From Ryuthela nishihirai (lineage: Eukaryota; Arthropoda; Arachnida; Araneae; Heptathelidae): a DNA stretch of 64,000 bases. The notes beneath the pieces are model-generated. The model worked only from the letters and a program-made list of their open reading frames with translations. It was not told where the DNA came from and did not search any database. Below, one piece after another: positions 1 through 10,856 of this stretch; position 1 is the first letter of the stretch, and each line of letters starts with the position of its first letter. A program made the position numbers and the translations under genes. The DNA lies in assembly GCA_038380435.1 (NCBI GenBank), contig JAWZYU010000028.1, forward strand, positions 22,428,201 to 22,492,200, read 5' to 3'.

Positions 1-2
1 CT

Positions 3-335
3 AATTTTATCAGCTTAAATTATTTACACAGAAGTGCACAATCCTCCATTCACAGATTAAGGACTGGCAGGACAAATCTAAATAAAGATCTCTTTATTAC
101 CAACTCAGTAACCTCTGCACTTTGCTCCACTTGCCAGGTAATAGAGGACATACCCCATTTCCTTCTCTATTGCACCAGATACACCACACACAGAAACACT
201 CTCTACCACCAACTTTCCCTTCTTGGAGTCACCACTCACACCACACAAACCATTTTCAACCCCATACATAAACAACACAAAACTCACTTCCTTGCACTGG
301 CCAAGTTCCTCCTTTCTTGTCACAGATCCATTTGA
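3..335 (+). pseudogene. non-LTR retrotransposon ORF2, C-terminal fragment
   Basis: An open frame enters from before the window and ends at TGA 333-335 (about 110 codons). It carries a cysteine/histidine knuckle C-x2-C-x7-H-x4-C (CSTC...HFLLYC), preceded by an IHRLRTGRTNLN segment. This is the arrangement at the C-terminal end of ORF2 in R1/I/Jockey-type non-LTR retrotransposons, where a reverse-transcriptase or RNase H protein ends in a CCHC motif. In those elements the protein copies the element RNA at a nicked target. No start is visible, so it is partial at the 5' side. The clade is inferred, not proven, and the copy may be truncated further upstream. Confidence 0.7.
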
Positions 336-1537
336 TTTCTTCTCCCTTTCCCACCTCCACATTGTTTTTTACGCACTGCCTATTCCTCACGCTTTGTTAT
401 TGTTTCCAACAAAAGATCCATTTGGACATATTATAAGATCCAGGAGCCCAAAAGATCCTTGTAACAAAAAAGATCCAGAAAGGACAGAAAAAAGATGCTC
501 TTTGGACACTCCTTTGATATACTCTGTCACATTGAGTATAAATTTTTCATTGTTAAAAATATATAAAATGTATATAAGGAAACATTACCTAAATCAATTC
601 CACTATAAATCAACTATGAATAATAATCCCCCTTATACAATGTCATCACCTGAAGTATATAATACATTATCAGCATACAATATTAGTTCATCTGAGACTT
701 TTATCACCCACGTGGCCAACTAATACAATTATTAAAAATTTTTAATTTTACCCAGCTTTATCCACTATTTCCCTGACACACTCACCCCGGCCAATGCCAA
801 ATCACTCAACTCACTTTCCCCCAACTTTCCACACATTTTTAGCCCTCTTCCCTTTTATCAAACTTTGATTCTGGCATAAATAACAGCTAAACCTAACTGA
901 GATAAAAGGCCCCTAAATGATCTTATTTAGGCACGATATTATGATACTATTCCAGCACATATCTACATTCTACCATGCTTTTCTACCTGAACACATCTCC
1001 TCCCTTCTACACAAGGCTTTTTCTGCACTCTTCCCAATTTTTTGTGAACCTTCCCTCCCTCCCCCTTAATTTTCTAAGCCCCTCCTTATTATTATTGGAA
1101 GGAGCATGATATTTGTTATGAAAAAAAAATTATTTACGTCCCCCCTCAAGGGAATTATCCCCTAACTCCCTACCCCTTCCTCTTCCCCTGACAACCCCCA
1201 TGCTCACCCCCCTGGGAGGAAGATGGGGGGAAATCCATTTTTCCAGCAGTTGTCAGCCTCTTTCACCTCCCCCTTTACCTCTCTGTTACACACCTCTTGC
1301 TAATTTCCTTCACTGATTTCTCCAACCAATTACTACCAGGCACTGTTCAGAATTGCAACATCTCCTTCAATTCATCTCACAGGGCAGCCTGCGGCCTTCA
1401 TGCCCTTTCGCAACTTGTTGGTACCTTGCATGACTGTTGCATGGGTCCTACCTTCACTTTCCATATTGCCTCCACTGCACTGAATTTGCGTTTGGACCAG
1501 ATGATAAGAGACCCACTCGTCCCCCTTACAAAGTGGT
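336..1537. other. pyrimidine-rich non-coding stretch, probable LINE 3' UTR then unassigned
   Basis: No convincing gene. The DNA just after the LINE stop is rich in C/T and has several AAAGATCC repeats around 412-480, so part of it may be the retrotransposon 3' UTR. Runs of C and G around 1140-1235 are low complexity. I see no clear poly(A) end. Confidence 0.4.
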
Positions 1538-1750
1538 CCAGTTTGGAAGTTGGAGTATGTTAACACGTCATGGCTAAGCAGAGGTAACGCTGTTCTGCGA
1601 TGATGTAACAACTACGACGCAGGAAAGCCGCATTTACAGTGAAAGATTGGCAGGAAAATTTATGATGCAACGGCAAGCCATGATGCTCATCACTAGTATT
1701 CTTCTTATGTGAATGAGAAGCTAATATCGAAACTCCAACTTTGAAACTGG
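1538..1750. mobile_element. short inverted-repeat element (MITE-like), 213 bp
   Basis: The ends CCAGTTTGGAAGTTGGAGT (1538-1556) and the complement of 1732-1750 match at 17 of 19 positions. The interior is not coding. No target-site duplication is obvious, so the superfamily is not assigned. From 1751 to 2585 I see only AT-rich DNA; around 1790-1830 there is weak similarity to the middle of the MITE at 9903-10418. Confidence 0.4.
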
Positions 1751-2585
1751 AGATAAAGCTCCCAATCAAATCTGTCCAACACCTGTATTTTAGGGATATT
1801 CATTCAGCATTTTAGGAGTTATGAAAGTTACAATATGAAGCTACAGAAACTCTCAAGAAACTTAGCCCTGTGTGATATATTCTGAAATACATTCTTATGC
1901 CATTGCTAATTTTGTAACTTCCATTTATCGAATGTCTTTAAAAATAAAAATTTAGAAAGTTTTGATTAGAATCTTATTTTTTTTGTTTGTTAAAAGAAAA
2001 TTTACGTTTTCATATTTTATAAAGTGAGCTAGAAATCATTGGAGGTATATTTAATTTTCCTGTATTAATATGGAAATAACTTTTGTTAACAACACTTCCA
2101 TAATTATGGAGACCTTGACATTGAAAACTAATTAACCGTAATATAGATAAATCCGTATCCGTATCTAGAAAGCTAAATCGGCTAAATGTGCTTTTTGGGG
2201 AGAGAAATATAGAGGTTACTTCAGTATTTCTTTTTTGTGTCATAGATTTTTTTTAATATGAAAGCAATGATGATATCCTAAAAGAAAACAGGTTTGTATT
2301 TTGTTGTATAATTTTAAACTTGTTGTTTCAAGATTTTCAATTAAAGTAAAAGGTATATATTTTTTCGCACATGTTTATGGTACAATAACTTTTTAGGTGA
2401 CAACGAAAATTTACTAGTTTTACTCGTAACAAAGCTAATGAAATTAACTTTTTCTACGAATATATCAAGTTAATTTTACGCCAATAACACGCAATCCATT
2501 GTTCTGCACGAAGCGCCATCCAATTTTATGTACTTTTTGCTGTCTTATTGGAAACAGCAAGACGATAATAAAATATAGTGTATGC

Positions 2586-2954
2586 TAGTGATGGGCAAAC
2601 GCCGTCCCATGGCCGAGTGGTTAGCGCGTTTGGCTACTGATCTAAGGGACCTGGGTTCGAGCCCCGGGTAAGGCATGGCTGTTTGTGTCGTTTTTCTGCT
2701 GAGGTCCTGCCATCCTCTCAGACCTTCTACTCTGGCATATAAACTGACAGGCTCCTGTCAGACCTCTGTGGCAAGCAGCTGCTTGAGGGGGTATTTATTT
2801 TATTATTTTAGTGATGGGCAAGATGACTTTTAAAGATTCGATTCATTTGAATCAACTCGCTTAAGATTCGTTGGTTTGATTTATTTGATTCTCTGAGATA
2901 CTGTTTAGTGTAATCTAGCAAGTGAACTGTTTCAAATATACTATCTATACTAAT
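2586..2954. mobile_element. hAT-type transposon end, interrupted by a SINE
   Basis: TAGTGATGGGCAA, a typical hAT terminus, occurs at 2586-2598 and again at 2809-2821. The second copy continues into a GATTCG/ATTCATTTGAATC-rich subterminal region. The duplication is explained by the SINE at 2599-2808. The element is cut again at 2955 by another hAT; its other end may lie in the similar GATTCG-rich DNA at 6201-6680. Confidence 0.55.
2599..2808 (+). mobile_element. tRNA-derived SINE, family B, with 13-bp TSD
   Basis: The head has a class II (Ser/Leu-like) A box TGGCCGAGTGGTTAGCGCG and a B box GGGTTCGAGCCCC, the internal promoter elements read by RNA polymerase III. The body has the family signature CTGCTGAGGTCCTGCCATCC and ends near GCAAGCAGCTGCTTGAGG plus an AT-rich tail. 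Flanking copies of TAGTGATGGGCAA (2586-2598, 2809-2821) are a perfect TSD, which fixes both ends. Related copies lie at 4868, 5994 and 63771. Confidence 0.85.
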
Positions 2955-4731
2955 TAGGCTGATCATATTTCCTTGAGATGAAAACGGAACATTGGGATGG
3001 CAAAAACGGGATGGGGCTTATGTAATATTCTGTATTCATGAAAAAGTAAGACGATAAAAAAAGTTTTATTACATAAACATATTGAGCTTACCATTATTCT
3101 TCAGTGACAGAACCCGTACAAAAATTTAGGTAGATGTAGAGAGGGACTGTTTTTCACCACAACATGAATATTTCTCCAGTGAAGTAATCTTACGCAGCAA
3201 ATTTCGGTCTTTCAACTCCTTGTCATAAACACTCCATGGCAATTTTGTCTTACAATTAACATAGCCCTCATTGTCTCCACGCTTAATCTAGATTTCTCCT
3301 TTGACCACATACTGTTTGTAACAGAAAATATTCTTTCAACGGGTGCTATACTTCCTGGAAGACAAAGAATAAAGTCTACAATATTATAAAAGTCTTGAAA
3401 GTCTAGGCATTTTTCGCTCATTTTAGAAAAAATGTGTACCCATCTATCAGATACAGGAATGTTTTCTTTATTCCGTGTATCCAACTGCCTCACAATTATA
3501 GATTTTATGAGGGTCCACTGATTGAATGCATGAGTTTCTTCTGTTTCTGTGCATGTGATGAGTTCATTGTTCAGGCTGTCCTGTATTTCTTTCCATTCAG
3601 GTGTCTTCCTTAGTAGCACCCACTTGAACTTCTCAGTGTTTGACATATTCTAAGCTGGTTTCATAGAAATCCTCAACTACCTCAAAAAACAGCCTCATTA
3701 ATTTCTCCTGACACTACTAACATTTTCAGTTGTTTTTTGACATCAGTAGTTACAAACACTTCACTTTTTCTGAACTCTAAATTGTTTACAAGATTTTCAA
3801 CATTCATGGCTACTTCTGTAGTTGAAATATTATCTTTTCAATTATGCTAATGTATGTTTGCAGAGTAGATGCTTGATCTCTCGCAAATGACCACTACAAT
3901 TTCAAACAGGGATCTTCAAACAATTTTTGCAACATAAGGCATTTTTCTTGAGAAAGAAAATAAGAACGAAGCCTGTGAAACATGCTTAAAATTCTATCAA
4001 TTGATGGACCTAAGGATAAAATACTTGTATTTGCATGATCTAACAATGTAGCATAATTGTTACCTGTAAAGTCACAAAAGTTTTTCAGTTCTTCAATATC
4101 AATTGGCAAACAGTTGACAGCACATTGGAGACAATTGTATATAATGTGTGCCCCACAACCAATACTGATAATCTGCCTCTTCAGTTCAGTTTCAAGTTTT
4201 TGTCACACATTATTTTTGCCAAGTCTTTTGCAACCACCAAAATTGGTGTTTGTGTATCTTCACACAAAGCAACAATTTTGTTTTAAAGTTTCACCTCTTT
4301 GACATTCCAAGGATAAACTTAAAGCTTTAAAAAATATGAAATTTAAACTACCAGCATTTAATAACAAAGCCATTGGTTAGCATACAGGCAAAACGAAAAC
4401 TAACGCTACAGCAGAACAGATTCCGCATCTGAGACGCGCAAGTGTTGCCAACGTGTATTTTGTATTTTCTCTGAATAAATCACTGCATATATCGATACTT
4501 AGTATTGAACAATGTGACTCCATGGTTATACAAATTACTGGTATCCATGATATTGATATACGATTATAGGTTATTAATAATAATTTATGATTGACTAGTA
4601 TTTAAGTATATTTATAGTTTTTATTAAAAACAGGACAAAATTGACATTTTTATTAAAATGACAGGATGGCCGGGAAATATGAAAAAAAAAATTGTACTGT
4701 CCCATTCAAAACTGTATGTATTGTCAGCCTA
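2955..4731 (-). mobile_element. hAT DNA transposon, nearly full length but decayed
   Basis: The ends TAGGCTGA (2955-2962) and TCAGCCTA (4724-4731) are inverted. They are flanked by 8-bp direct repeats ATACTAAT and ACACTAAT (7 of 8 match), the TSD size of hAT elements. Inside lies a broken minus-strand hAT transposase. The element of about 1.8 kb is shorter than a usual autonomous hAT (2.5-5 kb), so it has probably lost internal sequence, notably the N-terminal BED-finger region. It is inserted within an older hAT end, giving a nest of hAT in hAT. Confidence 0.75.
3212..4270 (-). pseudogene. hAT transposase remnant (central part and C-terminal dimerisation domain)
   Basis: The C-terminal part (3212-3646, about 144 codons) contains CLPGSIAPVERIFSVTN followed by SRLSVETMRAMLIVRQN, the hAT-family dimerisation signature. 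An upstream frame (3894 to about 4190) reads CGAHIIYNCLQCAVN, then ELKNFCDF, then RSYFLSQEKC, matching the central part of ZBED-like hAT transposases. The protein would bind the element ends and cut and join DNA in the nucleus. Stops and frameshifts separate the blocks near 3650-3890 and near 4200, so this is a pseudogene. No N-terminal zinc finger is visible. Confidence 0.8.
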
Positions 4732-4867
4732 ACACTAATTAATATAGAAAATTCAATAACTAAATTATCTTATTTCACCACATTAAAAAAAATACTCTGT
4801 TGATAAATTTTTACACAAATAACTTTTGCACATTACTAAATCTTTCGCTTCCTGAGCTCTCCAGACT

Positions 4868-5022
4868 CATAAATAAAAATAAATACCCCCTCAAGCAGCT
4901 GCTTGCCACAGAGGTCTGGCAGGACCTCAGCAGAAAAACAACACACACAACCATGCCTTATCCAGTGCTCGAACCCAGGTCCGTAAGATCAGTAGCCAAG
5001 CGAGCTAACCACTTGATATCAA
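4868..5022 (-). mobile_element. SINE family B, 5'-truncated copy
   Basis: Read on the minus strand this repeats the family-B head GCTACTGATCTTACGGACCT and the body CTGCTGAGGTCCTGCC, ending in CAAGCAGCTGCTTGAGG and an AT tail. The A box is damaged (the head runs into ATCAAGTGGTTAGC). No clear TSD was found. Confidence 0.75.
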
Positions 5023-5228
5023 TATTTTAGTCAGCACGTAGAAATTAAAAGACAACTTCAAAAGATTTGTCCAAAATGGTATCATTTACCAGTTGTTGAA
5101 ATATCATCTGAAAAACTCTAGCAAGCTATAGAATAAGTGAATATAACAAAATTTATTCAAAGACTAAAAGTATGAAAACTGCCTTTTTCAACTGCTTTAG
5201 TTGAAGAAATAACAACAGTGCACATCAC

Positions 5229-5420
5229 AGTTCTTGGCCACCATTTTTTTTTGATGCAACATAAAACGGGCCTTTACGACGATTCCCACAAACCCCCAGA
5301 CCGTACCCCAAACAGGAGTTTCTAGAAAAAAGATTTACCATGGTAATGGTATTTTGAAAATGCCCCTCCAAAGAACATATGAAAAACATCCCCACACACA
5401 CACACATAGCCACCAAAAAC
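5229..5420 (+). repeat. interspersed repeat D, copy 1
   Basis: The segment from CACCATTTTTTTTTGATGCA through CCCCCAGACCGTACCCCAAA to TTTACCATGGTAATGG is repeated with divergence at 8462-8680. The two copies share the order of blocks (GCAAC..., GATTYCCACAAACCCCCAGACC, CAAACAGG, TTACCATGG). The class is unknown. After it, 5421-5990 shows no gene, only AT-rich DNA. Confidence 0.5.
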
Positions 5421-5993
5421 TACAGTACTCCCACTTCCAAAGGACGTGGCCATAACGTTACAAAACAGTTGATCAAACACTTTCAACAAACAATCCTCCA
5501 AATATTAAGTAATTTCCATTCCTAAATATCTTGAGTAACTTATTATGTACCATGTTTTAACCAAATTAAAAAAAAAAGGGAATATATTAATTACCCCTAT
5601 TTTTCCCATGACAAAAAATCCCTCATTAAATACATATCCACTCACTTGTGACCATATTGGTAATTTATCCCAAAGAGTTATCCAGCAAAAATGGTGAAAA
5701 AAGCAAAGATAATGTCACATTCACATCAAATCACACACATGACTTCACATGTTACCTACTCAAAAGAAACAAATCACAAAACCATAGGCTACTGACAACC
5801 AATGGTTACATTTCTACATCATACTTTATACTTCGACATTATATGTTTCTTGAGTAGTGCCATCTGTTGCTGAGGGCCATGAACAATATACTGACTGAAG
5901 AAATTACTGAAACAAAATTATATTTAAATCATAGTAACTATTAAAATTCATTTCATTTATTTAAATCAGTTTTTTTCCCTGGCATCTCATTTA

Positions 5994-6200
5994 CCTATCG
6001 TGGTTGAGTGGTTAGCATGCTTGGCTACTGATCTAAGGGACCTGGGTTCGAGCCCTGGGTAAGGCATGGATGTTTGCATTATTTTTCTGCTGAGATCTTG
6101 CCATCCTCACAGACCTTCTATTATGGCATATGAACTGACAGACTCCTGTCAGACCTCTGTGGCAAGCAGCTGCTTGATGGGTTATATATTTTTTTATTTT
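5994..6200 (+). mobile_element. SINE family B copy
   Basis: The sequence runs collinear with the copy at 2599: TGGTTGAGTGGTTAGCATGC, a B box GGGTTCGAGCCCTGG, AAGGCATGGATGTTTGC, CTGACAGACTCCTGTCAGAC, and GCAAGCAGCTGCTTGATGGG. The A box has mutations relative to the other copies. The ends are approximate because I found no clean TSD. Confidence 0.8.
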
Positions 6201-6680
6201 CATTATTAATAAACATCTCCCACGAACAAGTCCTCATTCACAGAGTCAGAGGAATCAAAGGAATATTGAGTTAGTTCAGAAGAGTTTATGGGTCAGTCTC
6301 TCTGATTCTCAAATGAAAGATTCGTTTGAGCCAATTGAATTAGTATGTCCAGTTCATTCATTATGATTCGACTCTACAAACAATAGGATCGAAAGATTCA
6401 TTTGAGCCATCGAGTCAGTACAACCGATTCGTTGAGTCTGATTTTTTTCGGCTCCTTCAGACAGAACTTTGTATGAAAAAAAAAAAGTGATTTTTTTTAC
6501 TGCAATATTTTTGGCTTCTGTAGTTTTTTCAGTTAATTGTGATTTTGTGATTTGTTGTGAAAAATGAAAAATAATCCATGGTTAGGTCAAATGAATCAAA
6601 GAATTGAATCTTTTCAGAAAGTAGTCAGGAACAAATGACTCACTTACCTGATTCATTCATTTTGAACGAATCATGTAACC
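6201..6680. mobile_element. hAT-like subterminal-repeat region
   Basis: Repeated motifs such as AAAGATTCGTTTGAG, ATGATTCGACTC, AAAGATTCATTTGAGCC and GATTCATTCATTTTGAACG occur in both orientations. Similar motifs lie next to the hAT end at 2822-2890. This is typical of transposase-binding subterminal repeats, so the region may be the other part of the same broken hAT. No transposase frame is visible. Confidence 0.35.
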
Positions 6681-6699
6681 TGGGCTGTACTTAAACGTA

Positions 6700-7010
6700 A
6701 GCTACAGCTTAAAATCTCGAGATATGAGAGGGCCTCAAAAAATGAATTTAAAGTTTTACTGTGCCATGTAAAAAGTGTTTTAATATTTAAATTAATATAT
6801 TGTGCAAACCCTGTTTGTCTTAACTGTAGATTTATTTGTATAATGTTTTTTTCCTGTCATTTTCACGTTTTCTTTTAATCTTTCCTTCGATCAGAACAGT
6901 ACATATATATATTGAGCTTTAGATTTTGGGGGGTCTCCTAAACTTGTCATAACTTAAGGCCTCTTCTGTTTGCATAGCTTAGGGCCTCAGAATATCAAAG
7001 TCCGGCCCTG
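6700..7010 (-). mobile_element. DNA-transposon-like end (family E)
   Basis: On the minus strand the region begins CAGGGCCGGACTTTGATATT, then CTGAGGCCCTAAGCTATG. A closely related start, CAGTGCCGGACTTAGACC followed by CTGAAGCCCTAAAGCTATG, occurs on the plus strand at 21568. The shared terminus suggests one DNA transposon family. The inner extent and class are uncertain. From 7011 to 7781 I see no feature. Confidence 0.4.
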
Positions 7011-7791
7011 TGTGTACTCCTCTTCCCTTTCCTATTATTACCTTTGGAGACTGTCAAGGGGACTTCTGCAATCTGTTTGAGGTTACTTTTAATTTGGAGG
7101 CTGCTCTTGGTGTCTGTTGATTTGGCCTTTTGGTCTGTAACAGATCTGATCACACTACCAAAGATTACCAAGAAATACAACTGAGTTTTACATTCATTAG
7201 ACATGTTTGGTAAATGACATAAGGCTGCCTGCATTCAACATTGTTATTCAGTGCACTGCTATCTGAGTTATAAATGGATATTCGAAGCACTAATCTAAGA
7301 CTCGAGCTTCAGGATTTCATGACTGACAAAGGATGAATACTTTTCAATTTGTCCATCCTCTTTGTGGCATACAATATTGTGTTGCTTGCCTAATAATCAG
7401 GAAATCTCCAAACGATGTTAACTGTAGCAAACAGCTTTGCCAAATGTTTCCAGATGCCCAAAATTATGTTCGTTGATGCCAAGGCTAGTGTCCCAATTTA
7501 TCTGGGAAAAATTCTACTTAATAATATATATATACTGGAAATAATTCCATATACTGGAAAATACACAAGAAACTCATAAAATACAAAGAAATAATTAAAT
7601 ATAGCGTGTTGTTTTCTTACAAGTATGAAGCCTCATGCATTCTCAGGAAATTGGTTGCCTATTGTTTGGTAATGCTGCCTCATTGTCTGAATCCAGTGAT
7701 TAAATCTTGAAAAAACATGAGAAATGTCAGATTTGCCCTTGGAGCTATCCCTCTTGCACCTGCATGTGCAGTTGGTGTTTTAAAGTTGAAG

Positions 7792-8177
7792 GGGGGGGGG
7801 GGTGCTCAGTCAGTAGCGTGCCAGGCTTGTAATCTGTAGTTCCCAGGTTCGAGTCCCAGCTGGGTCAGCGTTGAGATTTATCTCCACAAAATTCCTCGCC
7901 CTGCCCACAGTCAGTAGGGGACACCGATGGGCGTGGAAAGACCGCCGTATATCGGATGGGACGTTAAGCCATGGCCCCGTGTGCGGGAGAGCCATACCCT
8001 GTGCACGTTAAAGAACACGCTGGATGGCCTTGACGGGAGGCTACCATCTGTCTCCCAACAGCTGTTCCAGTGGGTCCCCTCCCCCAACCTTCTCTGAGCC
8101 TTCGAGGTCCATGTGACCTGGCCATTTAGCCCATGGTGTGCAAAAAAGTGCTGCTCAGAGGTAAAACAACCCAACCC
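7792..8177 (+). mobile_element. tRNA-derived SINE, family A, full length
   Basis: The head resembles tRNA-Thr (anticodon-loop equivalent CTCGTAA in related copies), with A box TGGCTCAGTCGGTAGCG-like sequence and B box GGTTCGAGTCCC. The body contains GGATGGGACGTTAAGCC and GCACGTTAAAGAACACGC, which from memory resembles the conserved central domain shared by several eumetazoan SINEs (Nin-DC type). It ends in AGAGGTAAAACAACCCAACC. AAAGTTGAAG at 7782-7791 and 8178-8187 is a perfect 10-bp TSD. A G-run begins the copy. Confidence 0.9.
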
Positions 8178-8461
8178 AAAGTTGAAGACTGCAAAATTTA
8201 GTCAAAGCTGCAATGCATGGCAAGACTTATTGACTTGCTAAGAAAATTTTCATTATTGTTTAAGTGCCAGGCTAAAGATCTCTCTGAAAAGAACAATATT
8301 TCTTGAACAAAAATACTTTCAGATTAGCTTTGTTTTAACTGATAGTTGAAAATCTCAGTGTATATACAACAGAGAGGTAAATAGTTAAAAACACCTTAAA
8401 ATGGTGATATTAAATTTGTATATACGATGCAGGTCAAGGCAGCAGTGCACTTTACCGTCTT

Positions 8462-8680
8462 AAGCTGCCATTTTGTTTGCAACGTAACAAAACAGTCCTT
8501 TTTGATGATTTCCACAACCCCCCAGACCCTAACTCAAACAGGTTTTTTGAAAAAAAAATTTTTTTTTTCGTTACCATGGCAATGATAACTCAAGTTTATG
8601 TCAAACATAACATACCATTACCATATGGTAATTTGCATTCTAAGCAAACACGACATAACGAAAAGCAGTAAATTCCCCCA
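8462..8680 (+). repeat. interspersed repeat D, copy 2
   Basis: This is a second copy of the repeat at 5229-5420: GCCATTTTGTTTGCAACG, CCACAACCCCCCAGACCC, CTCAAACAGG, then a T-run and TTACCATGGCAATG. Here the frame starting at 8477 stays open for 64 codons. The same frame in copy 1 is partly similar (PPDxxxNRxFxKK), but copy 1 has a stop. Whether that reflects coding or just DNA similarity is unclear. Confidence 0.5.
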
Positions 8681-8940
8681 CCCCTAAAAAATCACTCACA
8701 ATCATGAATTACTAAAAAAAATTAACCCCCCCCCCCAAAAAAAAAAATGATAACAATTGTCTTCCCACATAGTACAAATTCCACCAATCTCTCCCCCCCC
8801 CCACTTTTCACAATATTTAAAACACTTCATAAATATATTTCCACAAACTAAACTCCTTAAACCCTTAAACGAGTCGCACATTCAAAATTTAACTAAATGA
8901 AATACCAGAATTAATCTAATCGAACACATCTAAAAAAAAG

Positions 8941-9125
8941 AAAATTGGAACAAAGCACTGCAGATCCAAATTATAAGAAAGCCCCTGAAACTAAATAATC
9001 TCAGAGACAACAAATTTCAACAAACGAGAAAATCAGAAACGATGCACTTCTGATTTGAATTATAAAAAAGCCCCTGGAAATAAATAATCTCATCAGAGAC
9101 AACAAATCTCACAAAAACAAGAGAA
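8941..9125. repeat. imperfect tandem duplication, period about 94 bp
   Basis: Two adjacent copies contain AAGCCCCTGAAACTAAATAA and AAGCCCCTGGAAATAAATAA, each followed by an AATCTC...AGAGACAACAAAT block. The start of a third copy (GAGAATTGGAAACC) follows. No coding potential is seen. The surrounding stretches 8681-8940 and 9126-9902 hold AT-rich DNA and C/A homopolymers only. Confidence 0.6.
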
Positions 9126-9902
9126 TTGGAAACCGCAAACACTCCTTGTGCCACAGGAAATGGAAAAGTGAAAAACAGTAAGCTTGCTTGGACACTCGAA
9201 GGGTTAAAAAAAATCGATATTTCATTTAAAGTGATAGTGACATTGACCAGCAGTTATGTTTACAAAAACACACTATAGCACTAATAGTTCTGGAAGATTT
9301 GACCCTAAAGATGCACCATTTTACAAAATATTTTGCTTGCCTCAGGGGAATTTTAACAGTATGAAAAAAAGAGAACCTTAGGCCATTGCAATACATTAGG
9401 AAACACAATCTAATAACTGATACTTAATGTGTTACATATTCCTCCTTACTTATGCTTCATTTGCTACTGTGATGCCATCTAATAGCTGAGTGTTGTAAAA
9501 AGCAGGATTACCTTAATATTTAATGTAATGTTACAAGTACTGAATATTATTAAGTTAGAAATTCCCTTTCAAAATTTAAATTGCTGTTGTAAAGTATGCA
9601 ATAAAATAATTTTACAGATAAGAAATTTTAATTATGTTTAAAAATATAGAAAGTTATCAAAATGGTAAATACAGGTATACCCCCCATGTTTTTTTAAAAT
9701 GTAAAATAGACTTAAAATGATTTATTATGTTTCTGAATTAAAATAATTGATATTTATGTGATATGTGATAAAATATGTGATATGCAAGATATTTAAGAAC
9801 ATTAAAAGTTTCAGATTCTCTAGAAAAACTGACTATGGACTTTTTAACATATCAAACTGTGACTTTTAATGCACTATAATTCACCAACTCTTTACTGTTA
9901 TA

Positions 9903-10418
9903 CACTGGTTTCCATAAATTAAAGAAATATCCCTATGTTAAGTCAATGAGAAGCTGACGTCAAAGCTCTATAACTTCTAAAATAATTTTTTTTTTTTAAA
10001 TGTGATTGCGGATAAAGATCTCAATCAAATAAATCAATATCTCTATTTTGAACAATATTCGTTCAGTATGTAATGAATTATGGAAGTTTGAATATTTAGC
10101 GATAGCAATGCCAGCCACAAAAATTGACTTCAGAAGTTTATATTTTAGAACTTTGTGTAAAGAATTTTTTCACTATTCTTCAGTTTTGTATAAGTTTTTT
10201 AAGACTTGCATTGCTGTTGTTAAATATTCAAATTTCCATAACTCGTGAAATACTGAACTAATATTGTTGAAAATCGAGATATTGATTTATTTGATTGAGA
10301 TTTTATCTGCAATCACATTTTTCAAAAGAAAGAAACTTATTCTAGAAGTTATAGAGCATTGACATTAGCTCCCCATTGACTTAACATAGGGATTTTCTTT
10401 AATTTATGGAAACCAGTG
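9903..10418. mobile_element. long-hairpin MITE, 516 bp, TA target duplication
   Basis: The ends are CACTGGTTTCCATAAATTAA (9903-) and the inverted TTAATTTATGGAAACCAGTG (ending 10418), flanked by TA at 9901-9902 and 10419-10420. Inverted similarity extends about 200 bp into each side and continues across the centre, so the whole element can fold into one long stem. TA duplication and the CACTGG start suggest mobilisation by a Tc1/mariner-type transposase. A 66-codon open frame inside is a by-product. Half-copies occur at about 12215, 26718 and 43950. From 10421 to 10856 no feature was recognised. Confidence 0.85.
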
Positions 10419-10856
10419 TATATTAATATATCAATACAAAAATGTCTTATCCACTTATTTTGATAGTATCACTGAGTTATTATTGCATTATGTAAACCAG
10501 CATTTGTCAAAGTTGTTAGTTAACTGTTGACACATAAAAATATGTGTCATCACTGTGTAATTGTAAATGCTGCACTGATGACTTTTGATTGACAAATCAA
10601 AGAGATGCATCTGTGGTATCAAAGATTAATCAATGAACCTAGTGGAAACAGGCAATATTTTGCCCTTATGGTTTTACCTCTATGTAACTTAAAACTGTTT
10701 ACCTGTAATATATCTTTGGATGCAGCTTTTGAAAAATTAGCAAATCTGGCAAGTAGTTAATTAGCTTTCAGCTTAATTTAGTCTTAATTTTATGAATTTA
10801 ATACACTGAACTACAGTTGAAGAGCACAACTATGTTGCTAACATTAAATAAATTTA

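Noticed and set aside
223..723. 166-codon plus-strand frame near the window start
   Set aside because: It overlaps the LINE frame in another phase and continues into pyrimidine-rich DNA; no domain is seen.
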